Part shown: piece by piece, positions 43,343 through 53,095 of the stretch
Numbering within the stretch: the first letter of the stretch is position 1
Layout: the number at the start of each line of letters is the position of its first letter
Assembly: GCA_016800925.1 (NCBI GenBank)
Contig: JABCPU010000250.1
Span: 1-64,000, forward strand
Length of the DNA stretch: 64,000 bases
Reading direction: 5' to 3'
DNA from: Suillus spraguei
Taxonomy: Eukaryota > Basidiomycota > Agaricomycetes > Boletales > Suillaceae
The notes under the pieces: model-generated
The model's database searches: none
What the model saw: only the letters and a program-made list of their open reading frames with translations
What the model was told of the DNA's origin: nothing
Position numbers and translations under genes: made by a program

Positions 43343-43975
43343 GTGGATGGGTGGATTGGATATGTGAACTGGATTGGATGGGTGGATCAGATATGTGTAG
43401 GTTGGGTGTCTGGATGTCCATGGATTGGATTTGATCTAGACCTGAATGTATGGTATATGACAGCTATGTACGAAGTGTAACAGAAGTCTATTAGTTAATG
43501 CGCAGCGGATCAGTAAGCACGAATCGGAAATGAAACACAGGTAACGGATCAGTGACACAGGATGGAAGTATACACAGCCAGAGTACCGGAAACAGAAGGA
43601 GTGATGAAAGGAGATAGACGCAGATATACACAAGGGAGTTAGAGTGCGAGAAGTGAGCACATTCGGATGGGCGATCCAGACAGGATCTGTGGACTGGACG
43701 GAAATAGAATCGATTGGATCTGATTGGATATGGTCGGATCTGGGATCAGAAGTATGGCATATGACACTCTTCATCCTTATCTTCTTCTGGAAGTTCATCA
43801 ATGTGTGTGATAGGTGTAATGATAGAGTTATCAACAGTAAAGACTTTAGGAGTAGGTGTTTCAGTAAATGATCTCTTGGGATTAGGATTTGTCTTAGTGC
43901 TGGTTTTTGGTGCTTTAGGGAAATTCAAGAAAGAGTAATGATTTGTATTTGGTATTCAGGACAGGAGAGTGGACA

Positions 43976-44883
43976 AGAGCAGGTGAGAGTGAACAAGAGA
44001 GTAGCAACGAGTGAGAGCAATGAGAGAGGGAGAGCAGCGAGTGAGAGAATGAATCTAAAGAACAAGATTAGAACGAAAAAATAATTGTGCATCTCAATAC
44101 ACAAGCAAGATAATGAGTCTAGCAAGAGATCATCCTACAATAGTTTTGTTTAAATGTAAAGAACAAGATTAGAATAGAAAATCATTGCACACCTGAAAAT
44201 TAAAATAAAGAAACATGCTTCATGGAGGTGGAGAACATTGTCAACAAGTTGAACTTTTGTGCCAGTCAGCACACTATCACCTGAACAAACAATACAAATG
44301 TTGGACTCAAGAATATTTCCAATGTTGATGCCTGGGAGAAGTCTGCTGTGAGTGCTGTGAGCGCTGTGGGTTACTGTGAGAACTGTCGAAAATGTTGATG
44401 TCTGTGACGAAATTTGTGGTTTACTGATGCAAGTGCAACTCGAAGCTTACATTTTCTTTATTTGCTGAGGTCTTTTGCCTTTTGCCTGGTACCCAAGATT
44501 CTCTATCGCTAACCGGGCCTTTCATGAACGTTTCGGCATGTTGGGATGTTTCAGTTGTGAAGCGCTAGCAGCAAGGTGTGAGGTGTCGGTGAAGCTAGTA
44601 GACTTACAGAAGTTGTTGATTACAGTGTGTTCCTTACATTTACTATTCATGGAGCCATCTCCTCCTTTGATAGGACACAAATGACAAATTTAAAACGGAT
44701 GCGACATTGCGAAGGACTTACACTACAACTTATTCATCTTACTTTTGCTCTATCTTAAAGTCATGAAGATCCTTTGCGCTTTCATTGCTTTTGTCACACT
44801 TTAGCATGCTTTATCATGTGATGTTTGCTGAAACTGCTCGATGCCTATCTTACCTTGAGTACCACTATTAATAATTCATATAT
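43976..44883. other. Interval without a recognisable gene
   Basis: AT-rich sequence with short purine-rich GAGAG(T/C)A repeats at 43976-44050. No open frame above 70 codons with coding character, no LTR similarity and no clear splice pairs were found. Confidence 0.4.
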
Positions 44884-44885
44884 TA

Positions 44886-45808
44886 CAGCTCTTTGCATAA
44901 AGGATGGCACTGGCGTGAATTTTTTATTCAATTAGGAAATGTTAGACTTAGTGAAATTTTGCTCGTTATACACTCATATCCCCTGTAATTCATTATCATC
45001 ATGCCATATATAACTATTCCTGCCTCCAAAAAACACAAGAGCCTGCTAGAGCATGACAGCCTTGACCTTGATTCCAATGGGTCTGATGAGGACAATACTT
45101 GAATCAAAGTGTGAGGAGGGCTTCCGTGGATGTCTGCCGTCCGCGCACAAACACCTGCTTCTTCTCTGCACGTGTGCTTGTCCTTGATCGTCCATAGCAT
45201 CTACCAGGTATCCGCTCATCTTGTGACGTCTTGTCAATAAATCCCAACTCTGATGGATCATACTGAGCCATGCGTGTGATGAATGCAGCACGGAGAGTCC
45301 CATTGCGTTCCATGGCAATGCGCTTGAGTTTCTTGTAGCTCACATCAGCACGTTCAAGCTCGCGAAAGATTGTTGTGAAATGGACAGATATGAATTGGTT
45401 TGTTGCAAGGAGGTGCATGAGCTCGTCCAAAAAATAGTCAGGATTCTGTCTTACAAGGCGAAGCAGGCAATCAACATCTTCATGATCGAGAGCACGCAGA
45501 CGACCGCGCATTGCTGCGTTAGGCTGACGGTCTACAACATCGCCACATTTCGTGCCAGAGCTTCAAAATCCGAAACCAAGTGCGTCTGGAAAATCCGCAG
45601 CAATCTAGGATATCGCGAAAACTTATAAGGTTCCGTTCATGGAGTTGGATTGCTGCAAGCTTCACGTCACGACTGATCTTGCGAAATCCCATGCTGTGAG
45701 GATGATAATAAGGGTAGTATGAGCTACACGAGCAAAATTTCACTAAGTCTAACATTTCCTAATTGAACGAAAAATTCACGCCAGTGCCATCCTTTATGCA
45801 AAGAGCTG
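44886..45808 (-). mobile_element. Tc1/mariner-type transposon, deletion derivative
   Basis: 923 bp bounded by inverted repeats of about 81 bp starting CAGCTCTTTGCATAAAGG, identical except for two adjacent bases, and flanked by TA on both sides (44884-44885, 45809-45810), the Tc1/mariner target. The interior holds only the amino half of a transposase. The near identity of the ends suggests recent movement, probably in trans. Confidence 0.9.
45098..45692 (-). pseudogene. Truncated Tc1/mariner transposase
   Basis: From ATG at 45692 the minus strand encodes a helix-turn-helix region (FRKISRDVKLAAIQLHERNL, ILDCCGFSRRTWFRILKLWHE), a one-base frameshift near 45545, then LLRLVRQNPDYFLDELMHLL, TTIFRELERADVSYKKLKRI and the start of the DDE domain GFIDKTSQDERIPGRCYGRS with the first catalytic Asp. 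The remaining catalytic residues are absent because the right half of the gene is deleted. Confidence 0.88.
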
Positions 45809-46167
45809 TAAATAATTTAATAATTTAATAATTTAATTTCATACTTCTATACTTGTTTCTTCATTTCACCGTGGTTGATCAATGTGTTCCGGATTTTGCG
45901 AACGCACACGAGGCTCTTGGATGGACCTTGATAGGTCCCTCGCCCAGACATCAAAAACTTTCTTGCAGTAGCGTTCGCATTTGGATGCAAAATTCTCGTG
46001 TGTATCAGTCTTAAATAAAATATCTATAACAATCTGTCCTGACTGCTTCGAGCTTCGAGGTCCGAGAACATAGAAGTAATTCTAGAATCTTCGCAGCGTC
46101 GGCTTAGGTAAACCTTGAAATTATATATTTACATTGATCTTGAACTCAGCAAGCAGTACAACTGACA

Positions 46168-46857
46168 ATGACCACCTGGGCTCAGGCCATCCATCATCCC
46201 TGGTTCGATCCGTCACCTTCGAAGCGTAAACTATCTAACGCAGATGACGAGCGCCGTGCATCATCACCCTATAAGCGCTCGTCACCGAGCCCCACGAGCC
46301 GCACCAAACGACGCAAGTTCAACACACTGGAGCATGGATTTGCCCACCTCACGCTCGCGTCAGCGCCTGCCTACCCTAACTCAACGAGTGGGCTAGTTAT
46401 TACGCCTATTAATCCCACTGCTTCTTCCGAATCTACAATATTTCCACCTTCTAGTATTGTCCTCCCCAGCTCTGTCGAGGAACCGCCGCATGAAGTTGAA
46501 GCGGTGGCGCCCGAGGTGAATATGGAAAGTTTGGACGAGGGAGAATGTAAGCTTGTTTTCAAGTTTATTGCAGATGGCCTGACTGGTTGTGCAGACACTG
46601 GTAAGATCAAGGGGGCTCGTCACTTTTCGATATCGAAGCCTTTGCTTCGGCGCATACGAAAACACCAGACGGCACCGCAACCTATCATTCCCATCTCATC
46701 GCCCAGTACGGAAGGGGGTGCACTTGTGTTGTATCGGCCGTTGCGGCCACTTTCCCCTACTCGTCATGTCGATGAACAGGCTGAGGCTACAGAGGAGGTT
46801 AACACTACCGGTACCGCGAGTTTCGAGCGTGATGATGACGCGATGGATATAGAGTAG
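46168..46857 (+). CDS. Hypothetical basic, Ser/Pro-rich protein, probably nuclear
   Basis: ATG at 46168, TAG at 46855-46857. Uninterrupted it gives 229 residues, but 46547-46594 looks like a 48 bp intron (GTAAGC...CTGAC...GCAG); removing it keeps the frame (GEYTGKIKG across the joint) and gives 213 residues. Features: Ser-rich basic start KRKLSNADDERRASSPYKRS, a bipartite basic run TKRRKFNTLEHGFAHLTLA (about residues 47-65), an acidic middle, a Lys/Arg patch KPLLRRIRKHQ and an acidic tail DDDAMDIE. Not recognised; low-complexity content suggests a nuclear regulator or disordered protein. Convergent with HAP2, whose stop lies about 150 bp away. Confidence 0.75.
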   Translation: MTTWAQAIHHPWFDPSPSKRKLSNADDERRASSPYKRSSPSPTSRTKRRKFNTLEHGFAHLTLASAPAYPNSTSGLVITPINPTASSESTIFPPSSIVLPSSVEEPPHEVEAVAPEVNMESLDEGECKLVFKFIADGLTGCADTGKIKGARHFSISKPLLRRIRKHQTAPQPIIPISSPSTEGGALVLYRPLRPLSPTRHVDEQAEATEEVNTTGTASFERDDDAMDIE

Positions 46858-47008
46858 AACGATATGCCCACGCATTTGTTTGCTTTGGTACTTATTAATA
46901 TCATAAAACGACACATCGACTTTACGAAAAACAAGAACTGGTCATCTATGTATGTAACAGGCAAGGCACACGAACAAAGAACTAGAGAGAGATGAAAAAA
47001 CTTCTGAA

Positions 47009-47917
47009 TCAACGGGCGTCAAGATTGCGGGTACCATAAGATAACATAGCTGTCCCAGAAGGACCCTCTTCAGTAGGATATAGACCTTCTGAATAGTTGA
47101 GGTGAGAGTGACGGTGCCTAGCGTGGGCGTGAGGGTGGGGAACATGGTGCATTTGAGCGGGGGTATATGGGGGACGGAGGGTAACGGAGCCAGAGGAAGG
47201 GGCGGGGAGCTTTGGAGGATTGGTTGTGACAGTGGTGTTTGCCTGATCTTGAAAGTGATGCTGGGCAGAAAAGGGGGGTTGGGCATAGGGGTTGACATGT
47301 AGAACAGGGTCGTCGATGGTGGGAGGAGAGTTATTCTCCTCTTTGTCAACGAGAGGTTGGTCGTCTACGTCGTCGTCTGCAATGTCACGAGCATTGGCGA
47401 CCTGATTCTTTTGAGCAGCGATTTCCTCTGCCGTGAGGAAACGGCCACCGGGACCGCGGGGGCGACGCATTGCGTGTTTGTGGCGACTTTCATGTAAATA
47501 TGGCTAAAATAGGATAAAACTTTTGGTTGGATATGACTAGATTGAACAGACCTTTCTTTGTCTTGATAGCCTGTGTACTTCATCTAAACGAGCACGAGCG
47601 ACACGACGCTTGAGAATACGAAAGTATTGTTTTGCATTTACATAGAGAGGTTCCTCGTCTACTTGGTGATCATCTGTTGGAGTTGACGTTTGATCTTGTT
47701 CAATGTGATGATGTAGGAATAAGTCATCTGCAGGAGAGTTGCGATGAGTTGTGAGAGCGGGTGAAGAAGGACCTGGGGAAGGGTTTCGGGAATGATGATA
47801 AAAATGATGATTATAAATATCAGAAGATTGACGAGAAAAAGGAGAAGAAGGATGGGGAGGATGACTAGCTGCGTAATGGTAAGCGGAATCGAGCAGCTGA
47901 TCGACAGGATCGCCCAT
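47009..47917 (-). CDS. HAP2: CCAAT-binding factor subunit HAP2 / NF-YA
   Basis: Exon 1 47917-47552, intron 47551-47504 (48 bp), exon 2 47503-47009; 286 residues. The family core is complete: the subunit-association helix [18 protein letters not shown] and the DNA-binding part, which spans the intron: SRQRK joined to [20 protein letters not shown]. Known: HAP2 binds CCAAT boxes with the HAP3/HAP5 histone-fold dimer and, in fungi, helps control respiratory, nitrogen and iron genes. The amino end is His/Ser/Pro-rich, the carboxy end Pro-rich, as is usual outside the core. It is divergent from THO1 with 106 bp between the start codons. A CCAAT sequence (minus strand, 47920-47924) lies only a few bases upstream of the ATG. 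Confidence 0.96.
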
Positions 47918-48023
47918 TGATTGGCTGCTTGCACAAGCGTTGACTCTAACAAACTAATCCACAACGGTCACACCCCCACATCCTGTCACGTTACTTTACG
48001 TAAACTCTTCTTCAATCAACAAC

Positions 48024-48919
48024 ATGGACACAAAATTGTAATCATAATCCATGAAATTCATTAACAATTCACTGATATTTTTCTAGGAAAGCATTAAAAG
48101 TTCAAGAACTAAAAGAAATACTTTCAAAGGCTTCTATACCTCCAGGAAATGCCAAAAAACAGGACCTTATCAATAAAATTTTAGCAAACTCTTCCGCTAT
48201 AGATGTTTTTCACACTCTTCATCCTGCTGCCAAACCAAAGAACTCTAAACCAGTACCACCAGCTGACGATGACCTCGTGCGCTTTTCTTTTTAATTCACG
48301 CTTCATATCCTAATTTCCATATAGCTCGCTCCTCCAGAGGAGTACGTCGTCCCATGCCCACGTGTCCCCACTCTAACTCTTGCCGTAGAATCGACTGGAC
48401 GGTCGAAGAGTCTATTCCAGTAGAACCGCCTAAGGAATCTGAACAGGTTGGTTTTACCTTTTGAATCGAATGTATCATCTCTAACTTTCACTCAAGCCCC
48501 TTCCATCACCTGCACCAGCGGCGGCAGCTCCACCCCCACCCACCGTGCAGTCAGAAGAGGAAAAGCGCAAAGCTCGTGCAGCTCGTTTCGGTATGACTTA
48601 CATTGAACCCATTCAGCAACAAACCAAAAAGGCCGTTGGCGAGGCAAGTACCATCATCTACCGACTCTTATTCTTTCACGACTATCTGCTCTGTAGAATC
48701 CCGACAAACTCAAGGCCCGAGCAGAGCGGTTTGGACTGTTGCTTTCGTCACCAAGGCCAGAGGAAAGCGCACAGCACCTATCGAAAACATTGATCCCGAG
48801 GAGCAAGAGCGCAGGAGGAAGCGCGCAGAACGGTTTGGCTTGCCGCTATCCGTATGTCTCGTATTCATGATCAGCGCCGCTGTATTCACTCACATAAACT
48901 GTTTTAGGGCAGGGCGTAA
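48024..48919 (+). CDS. THO1: SAP-domain mRNA-export protein, Tho1/SARNP-like
   Basis: ATG at 48024; introns read as about 48038-48087, a second just before LAPPEE, a third before DWTVEESIPVEPPKESEQ, one after it (GTTGG...CAAG), one before NPDKLKARAERFG and one before the last codons (GTATGTC...TTTTAG), ending TAA 48917-48919. The SAP domain is LKALKVQELKEILSKASIPP ... KQDLINKIL (residues 5-40). Repeats typical of Tho1/SARNP follow: EEEKRKARAARFGMTYIEP, DKLKARAERFG and EQERRRKRAERFGLPLS. Known role: RNA binding in transcription-coupled mRNP assembly. Oddity: between the second and third repeats (48730-48752) the frame must shift by one base, so either a sequence error, a lesion or an unseen splice exists. 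Confidence 0.85.
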
Positions 48920-49103
48920 ATGTTCTTGAACAGTTTTTTTTATTCTCACTCTTGTTCATGTACATAAGCGCACATATTTTTGGGGTGTAAATGTAGTTGT
49001 ATTCTCGTCTCAACTCAAATATTCAGTTGTACACATTAGAGGTCGATCCAGATCATTTGTGATGGTAGCATATGCATAGTACGAGGCTAATGGTACTTCA
49101 TAA

Positions 49104-49541
49104 CTATCCAGATGCGTCTGGTGGGGGTGGTTCGCGAAGCGGATTCTCTTGCCGTGCTTGGCTCAGTAGCTCACCCAAACCTTTCTCTGTGACAGCTTTC
49201 TATATTAGAAGATATCAGAATTGGAACCATGATCAAATCTTGAACGAGCAGACGAACTAGTAAATTGGATTGAATGTTGCCAGGGAAATCATTCCCTGTA
49301 ACGTAGAAAAAGAGCTGGTGCTTACCTGCACGCAATCTTTATATTTCGCCCAGATGCCACCACATTTGCGATCGTACTCTTCCTTCTTTAGCTTTGAGTA
49401 CTCAATTCTTTGACCTTGTGAGTGTCCCTTGGCGTTGTTGGTCGCAATAGCTGGTTCGAGGTAGCCCTCAAACCAAGTATTAAAGCACGCATCATACTCA
49501 TGCTTCAACGGCGTGCATTCTGGTGACAACGAATGGGCCAT
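49104..49541 (-). CDS. MDM35: Mdm35/TRIAP1-like twin CX9C mitochondrial protein
   Basis: Exon 1 49541-49326, intron 49325-49200 (126 bp, GTAAG...ATATAG), exon 2 49199-49104 (TAG at 49104-49106); 103 residues. Twin CX9C motifs: CTPLKHEYDAC and CGGIWAKYKDC, with the family start SLSPECTPLKHEYDACFN and ending KAVTEKGLGELL. Known: Mdm35 is imported by the Mia40 pathway into the intermembrane space and partners Ups1/Ups2 in phospholipid transfer. An upstream in-frame extension exists but the family start is the Met at 49541. Convergent with THO1. The leader immediately before the ATG is a sequence repeated inversely at 50716-50757. Confidence 0.93.
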
Positions 49542-49875
49542 TCCTGAGGCCCAGTGAAAACCCACTCTTCCCAGAATGGCTGAGATTGTAAGAGGTTGTG
49601 CGTGAACTTGAGAAGCCTCTTGAGATTGTGTGAGATTGGCTGGCGAAGTTATTAGTAATAATAGCACCAGTCTGAGATCGAATTATCTCGCATGTTGCAT
49701 GCAGCAATGGTTTGAGATTATGAGGTCGGTCATCTTCATTGTTGCACATCAGCTAACAGCTCCATCAATTGGGAACACTTCTTCAAAAGATCCTCCAGAC
49801 GTACCACACACATATATATATTGCGCCTTGTGTCGCTATACCCCAATACCCCTTTCTTCCTCCCCCCCACCCCCC

Positions 49876-50481
49876 ATGGCGCCTCACACCCGTGCAAGGA
49901 CCGATCTCATTTATGAAGATTACCACCTTGTGAGTTATTGATTATATCTGTGAATATATGGTACGCCAACTAACCGCTTTGTCCTCATCTTGATCGAACA
50001 GTGTGAAACTGGCGCTTGCAAGTGCCTCACTCATTTCAGACCGCACCCGCTCGAACTTTTTCTGGTATGCGACTTCCTCGTTTAGTATACATTTCCATTC
50101 ATCATCCTGCAGGAGCTTCCCCTAGATATACTACAGGTATGCCCCTTCTTGGCTCTGTTTTGTTTCACTGTGGGACTCGTCTAGCCAAGCGCCATAATCG
50201 ATCAAGACTATCAGGCCCTCACGACAGATAAAACCATCGTCGTGACCATGGACGGCCGCCAACACTCTGTCTCCCCATATCGTCTTCCATCGCAATTCCA
50301 ATACAGTATTGGAAACCATGCTGGCACTCCGCCGGGCCCACGTCAGGTAGCGTGCTCTCTCTGACTTTGTGACCTCATCATTTCTGATTTTGATCATCTA
50401 CTGGGCCAAGTGCTACAGTGTCAACGGAAACGAGCGTGGGCTAGCATGGGCAACAGCAGCAGCAGTCGTATTTCATTGTAG
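49876..50481 (+). CDS. Small five-exon hypothetical gene
   Basis: Proposed exons 49876-49929, 50002-50064, 50113-50136, 50215-50346 and 50419-50481, each joint with GT...AG and all in phase 0, giving 111 residues from ATG to TAG. Start MAPHTRARTDLIYEDYHL, then CETGACKCLTHFRPHPLELF with three Cys, LPLDILQ, and ALTTDKTIVVTMDGRQHSV. Five consecutive phase-0 joints without a stop support a real gene, but the last exon (Ser-rich) is less certain; reading through at 50347 would end the protein soon after. No family recognised. Divergent from MDM35 with about 335 bp between the starts. Confidence 0.55.
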
Positions 50482-50921
50482 CCATATGCCTGTAAACTAC
50501 ATTATTGTAGCAACCCAAAATCAGCAGATCTGGCGCCATCTGGGATGATGCAGCAAATATTGTAATGTCGCAGATCTGGTACAATCTAGGGGTAAAGTGA
50601 AATGTCGCATGCGCACAATCTGCGACAATGGTGCACAATCACACATTTGCACATGTGCTATTAGTCTCATTTTTCTGCTGAGATTGTGTCGCTTAATGTA
50701 GACAATTTCACGCAACCTCAGCCATTCTCAGAACAGTGGGTTTTCACTGGGCCTGAGGAGGCAGTTACTTGAGTCTTGAGAGAATACTCGCAGTCGTTTG
50801 CATTACATAGAAAGTTCACTGCTTGATCGGACGTAACATTTTCGTGAAATTCACATGCACAGCGCTAAGCAAGTGACATAATTGACGACAATCAATGGTT
50901 CCAAGATTATTGCAGGTATAA
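50482..50921. other. Intergenic stretch with inverted-repeat arm
   Basis: No gene. 50520-50700 contains several degenerate copies of GCAGATCTGG / CGCACAATCTGCGACA-like words. 50716-50757 is the inverted counterpart of 49543-49588 (about 42 bases, core GGCCCAGTGAAAACCCACT). Confidence 0.5.
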
Positions 50922-53065
50922 TCACATCTACAATGACATTAGTGGTGTCAAAATTGCCAGGTGGAGCGGCCATGCTTACTAGCCATTGCCAGAATGCTTC
51001 CATCTTATTCTTTGGCGGGGGCTCATCATATGAATCCGCCACTATTTCAGCCAGATCACTCTTGAAGTCCATATCCTCTGCGGCAACGGGCTTGGTGCCA
51101 TAGTAGAAGCGAGCGCCGACGTACATGATTGGCCAGGTAATAAAAAGGAGGTAGTTGGTGACGAAATTTGCAGTACTCCAGTTTCCTTTGAGGAAGACGC
51201 CCCATCCGCTGAACTAAAGTGGAGAAATAGAATAGTAATAGCTGATATGAAAAGTTGACCTACGAAACAGATGGTGAGCGTTGAAACAATTCCCCACCAC
51301 GCTGCATATGGCTGGAGATTTGTATAGTAAGGAAGCGTCTTGCGGTCGATACCTTGGACCTGCATGCCTCTGTAGAAGCGGATGTACGTCACCGAAATAC
51401 CGAACCACGTCATAAGGCCAGCGACGGCTGTTATGTTGGAAAACCAATCAAACACTGAGCCCGCACCCTTAGACACAGCCATGAAAGCAAGAAGGGAGAA
51501 AGTGGCGCAGAAGAGGACAGCAACGTAAGGCAAGCCGTCGCGTGTGGTCTTAAGAAAGAACTTTGGAGCATTTCCTGAGGCTGCAAGACCATCTACGAAG
51601 TGCGTTAATTTCGATGAGTTAGCTGCCAGATAAGTATGCGTACAAATCGCACGAGATGCAGTGTATAAGTCACTAGATGAGGCGGACCACGCCGAAGTCA
51701 ACAAACAAGCATTGATAATCTGTTTTGAAATGAGAAACTTCTAGGTAAAAAGGAAGGCATGTACGGCTCACTGAAGGAAGATATTTAATTCCGGCTGTTT
51801 CGATAGCAATGACGAATGGAGACTTGGCCGTTCCACTGTTCAATTTGAGTAATGGGTTGTTGAATGGTACAAGCAGACCAATGACAAGTGTTCCACCGAC
51901 ATAGAAAAGCAAAATACGGATGTATACTCGGCGGATGGCTTTGGGCAAGTTACGGCGAGGATTCTTTGCTTCTCCGGCAGCAATCTAGGTGAGATTGGTG
52001 AGTAATGGATTGACAAACTTAGAATATAACGTACAGCAACAATCTCCGTTCCAGTGAACGAGAAAGCAGCCTGCGTCAAAACAGCCCACCAGCCAAGGAA
52101 TCGTCCTTTATCACCTTCGATGCCATTATACTGGGCGAATGGTCCTGGATTTTTCCAGTAGCGGAATCCAATGCGGTCATGGTTTGGGCCGCCTCCCAAA
52201 TCGATGACTATACCAAGAATAATAAGACTGGTGATTGTGATGACCTTGATGGATCTGTAGTGATCTCAGAATACAAGATCAGGATATAGTACTTGATACG
52301 CACGCAAAGATGAATTCCGCCTCGCCGTAAGCGCCAGCACCGAGCATATTAATGATGAGAACGACGACAAGACACATGACGACCCATACTGAGTTATTGA
52401 CAGTGTGATTCCAATAGTTTATCAATAATGTAGCAGCAGAAATCTCGGCTGGGACGATAAATGTCAGCAAGGGCGCTAAGAAAATGGATTGAACTCAAGT
52501 ACTAGGTACTAAAATGTAAGAGGTCAGTAAATGCGAGAAATGAACAAGGAAGAATGGCACTTACGGACAATAGCCCAGATATACCAGTAATTCCAACCCA
52601 TGGTAAAAGAGAAAGCAGGGTCAACGAAGCGCTCGGCCAGTTTGATGTGACCACCAGGTATAGGTAGGAAAGCAACCTACGGAAATGAAGATCAGGTATG
52701 TGATCTACATCTGGAAGTGCAGCAAGCACACCATCTCTCCCAAAGTAACCATTACGCAATAGACAATGGAGCCCATGACTGTGTAGCCAAGCAACATACC
52801 GATGGGGCCTCCATATGTCAGAGAGTTTGCGGTTCCAACAAAAAGACCGGTGCCAATGACACCACCAATACTTGACAAAGGTGAGAATTCACGAGAAGAA
52901 AGAAAAAAAATCAACACACCTGATCATGGCAATCTGACGATTCTTGAGTTTACGTTGCAGGGCGTGCCGCGGGGGGACCTGAATAGACTCTCTATCGTGG
53001 TCTGAGACAGAAAATTGGCCTTTGCTAGTGTGATAAGCGGTGATGTTTGTCTTTTCGGCACCCAT
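50922..53065 (-). CDS. Amino-acid permease (yeast AAT/Gap1-type, 12 TM)
   Basis: Ten exons were read: 53065-52920, 52870-52732, 52676-52565, 52508-52503 (6 nt), 52448-52304, 52254-52035, 51984-51772, 51719-51264, 51213-50980 and 50927-50922, giving 558 residues, the usual length of the family. Start: the ATG at 53065 (the upstream in-frame codon is TTG). Motifs: RQIAMISIGGVIGTGLFVG in TM1, GGPIGMLLGYTVMGSIVY, PGGHIKLAERFVDPAFSF, GWNYWYIWAIV, FTGTEIVAIAAGEAKNPRR, SAWSASSSDLYTASRAI. Known role: proton-coupled uptake of amino acids at the plasma membrane with cytosolic ends. Substrate cannot be told. The last intron and two-codon last exon are less certain; reading through would add about 35 residues. 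Confidence 0.93.
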
Positions 53066-53095
53066 CGTGGCAATTGCTCGCTTGCTCAAAGGCAA

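Larger units (their letters stand above)
41339..43462 (-). repeat. LTR-E, inverted, with minisatellite and nested LTR-B
   Basis: Begins TGTTACGACCATGC and ends GGTATATGACA; exact duplication GCTAT (41334-41338, 43463-43467). Its U3 end shares the first 15 bp TGTCATATACCATAC with LTR-A, so the families are related, but it is about 1.65 kb without the LTR-B insertion. TATATAAA is at 42708-42715 (minus strand), and a purine/pyrimidine 9 bp repeat GAGGAGCGG occurs about six times at 41787-41840. Only solo copies are seen here; no internal region is known from the window. Confidence 0.9.
40868..43766 (-). repeat. LTR-A split by LTR-E
   Basis: Inverted LTR-A: 40868-41338 and 43468-43766 (ending GGCATATGACA), with duplication CTCTT outside (40863-40867, 43767-43771). 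The middle is the LTR-E at 41339-43462. Confidence 0.92.
40469..43975. mobile_element. Second family C copy, partial, with nested LTRs
   Basis: Starts TGTCACAACCCACAAAC like 18124, is interrupted by LTR-A at 40868-43766 (duplication CTCTT), and continues 43767-43975 with a minus-strand coding-like stretch SFLNFPKAPKTSTKTNPNP. It carries about 70 bp near 40750-40840 absent from the first copy, and similarity ends at about 43975, before the expected terminus, so the far end is missing. Confidence 0.65.

Noticed and set aside
42783..43480. Long open frames on both strands with SISDLCPYPICVHIRSV-type or TDWIWTQIGYGHRL-type repeats
   Set aside because: They are produced by a 17 bp tandem repeat without stop codons read in several frames; no start context and no non-repeat coding part.
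47102..47302. Glycine-rich plus-strand frame
   Set aside because: Antisense to the Pro/His-rich carboxy end of HAP2; low-complexity shadow.
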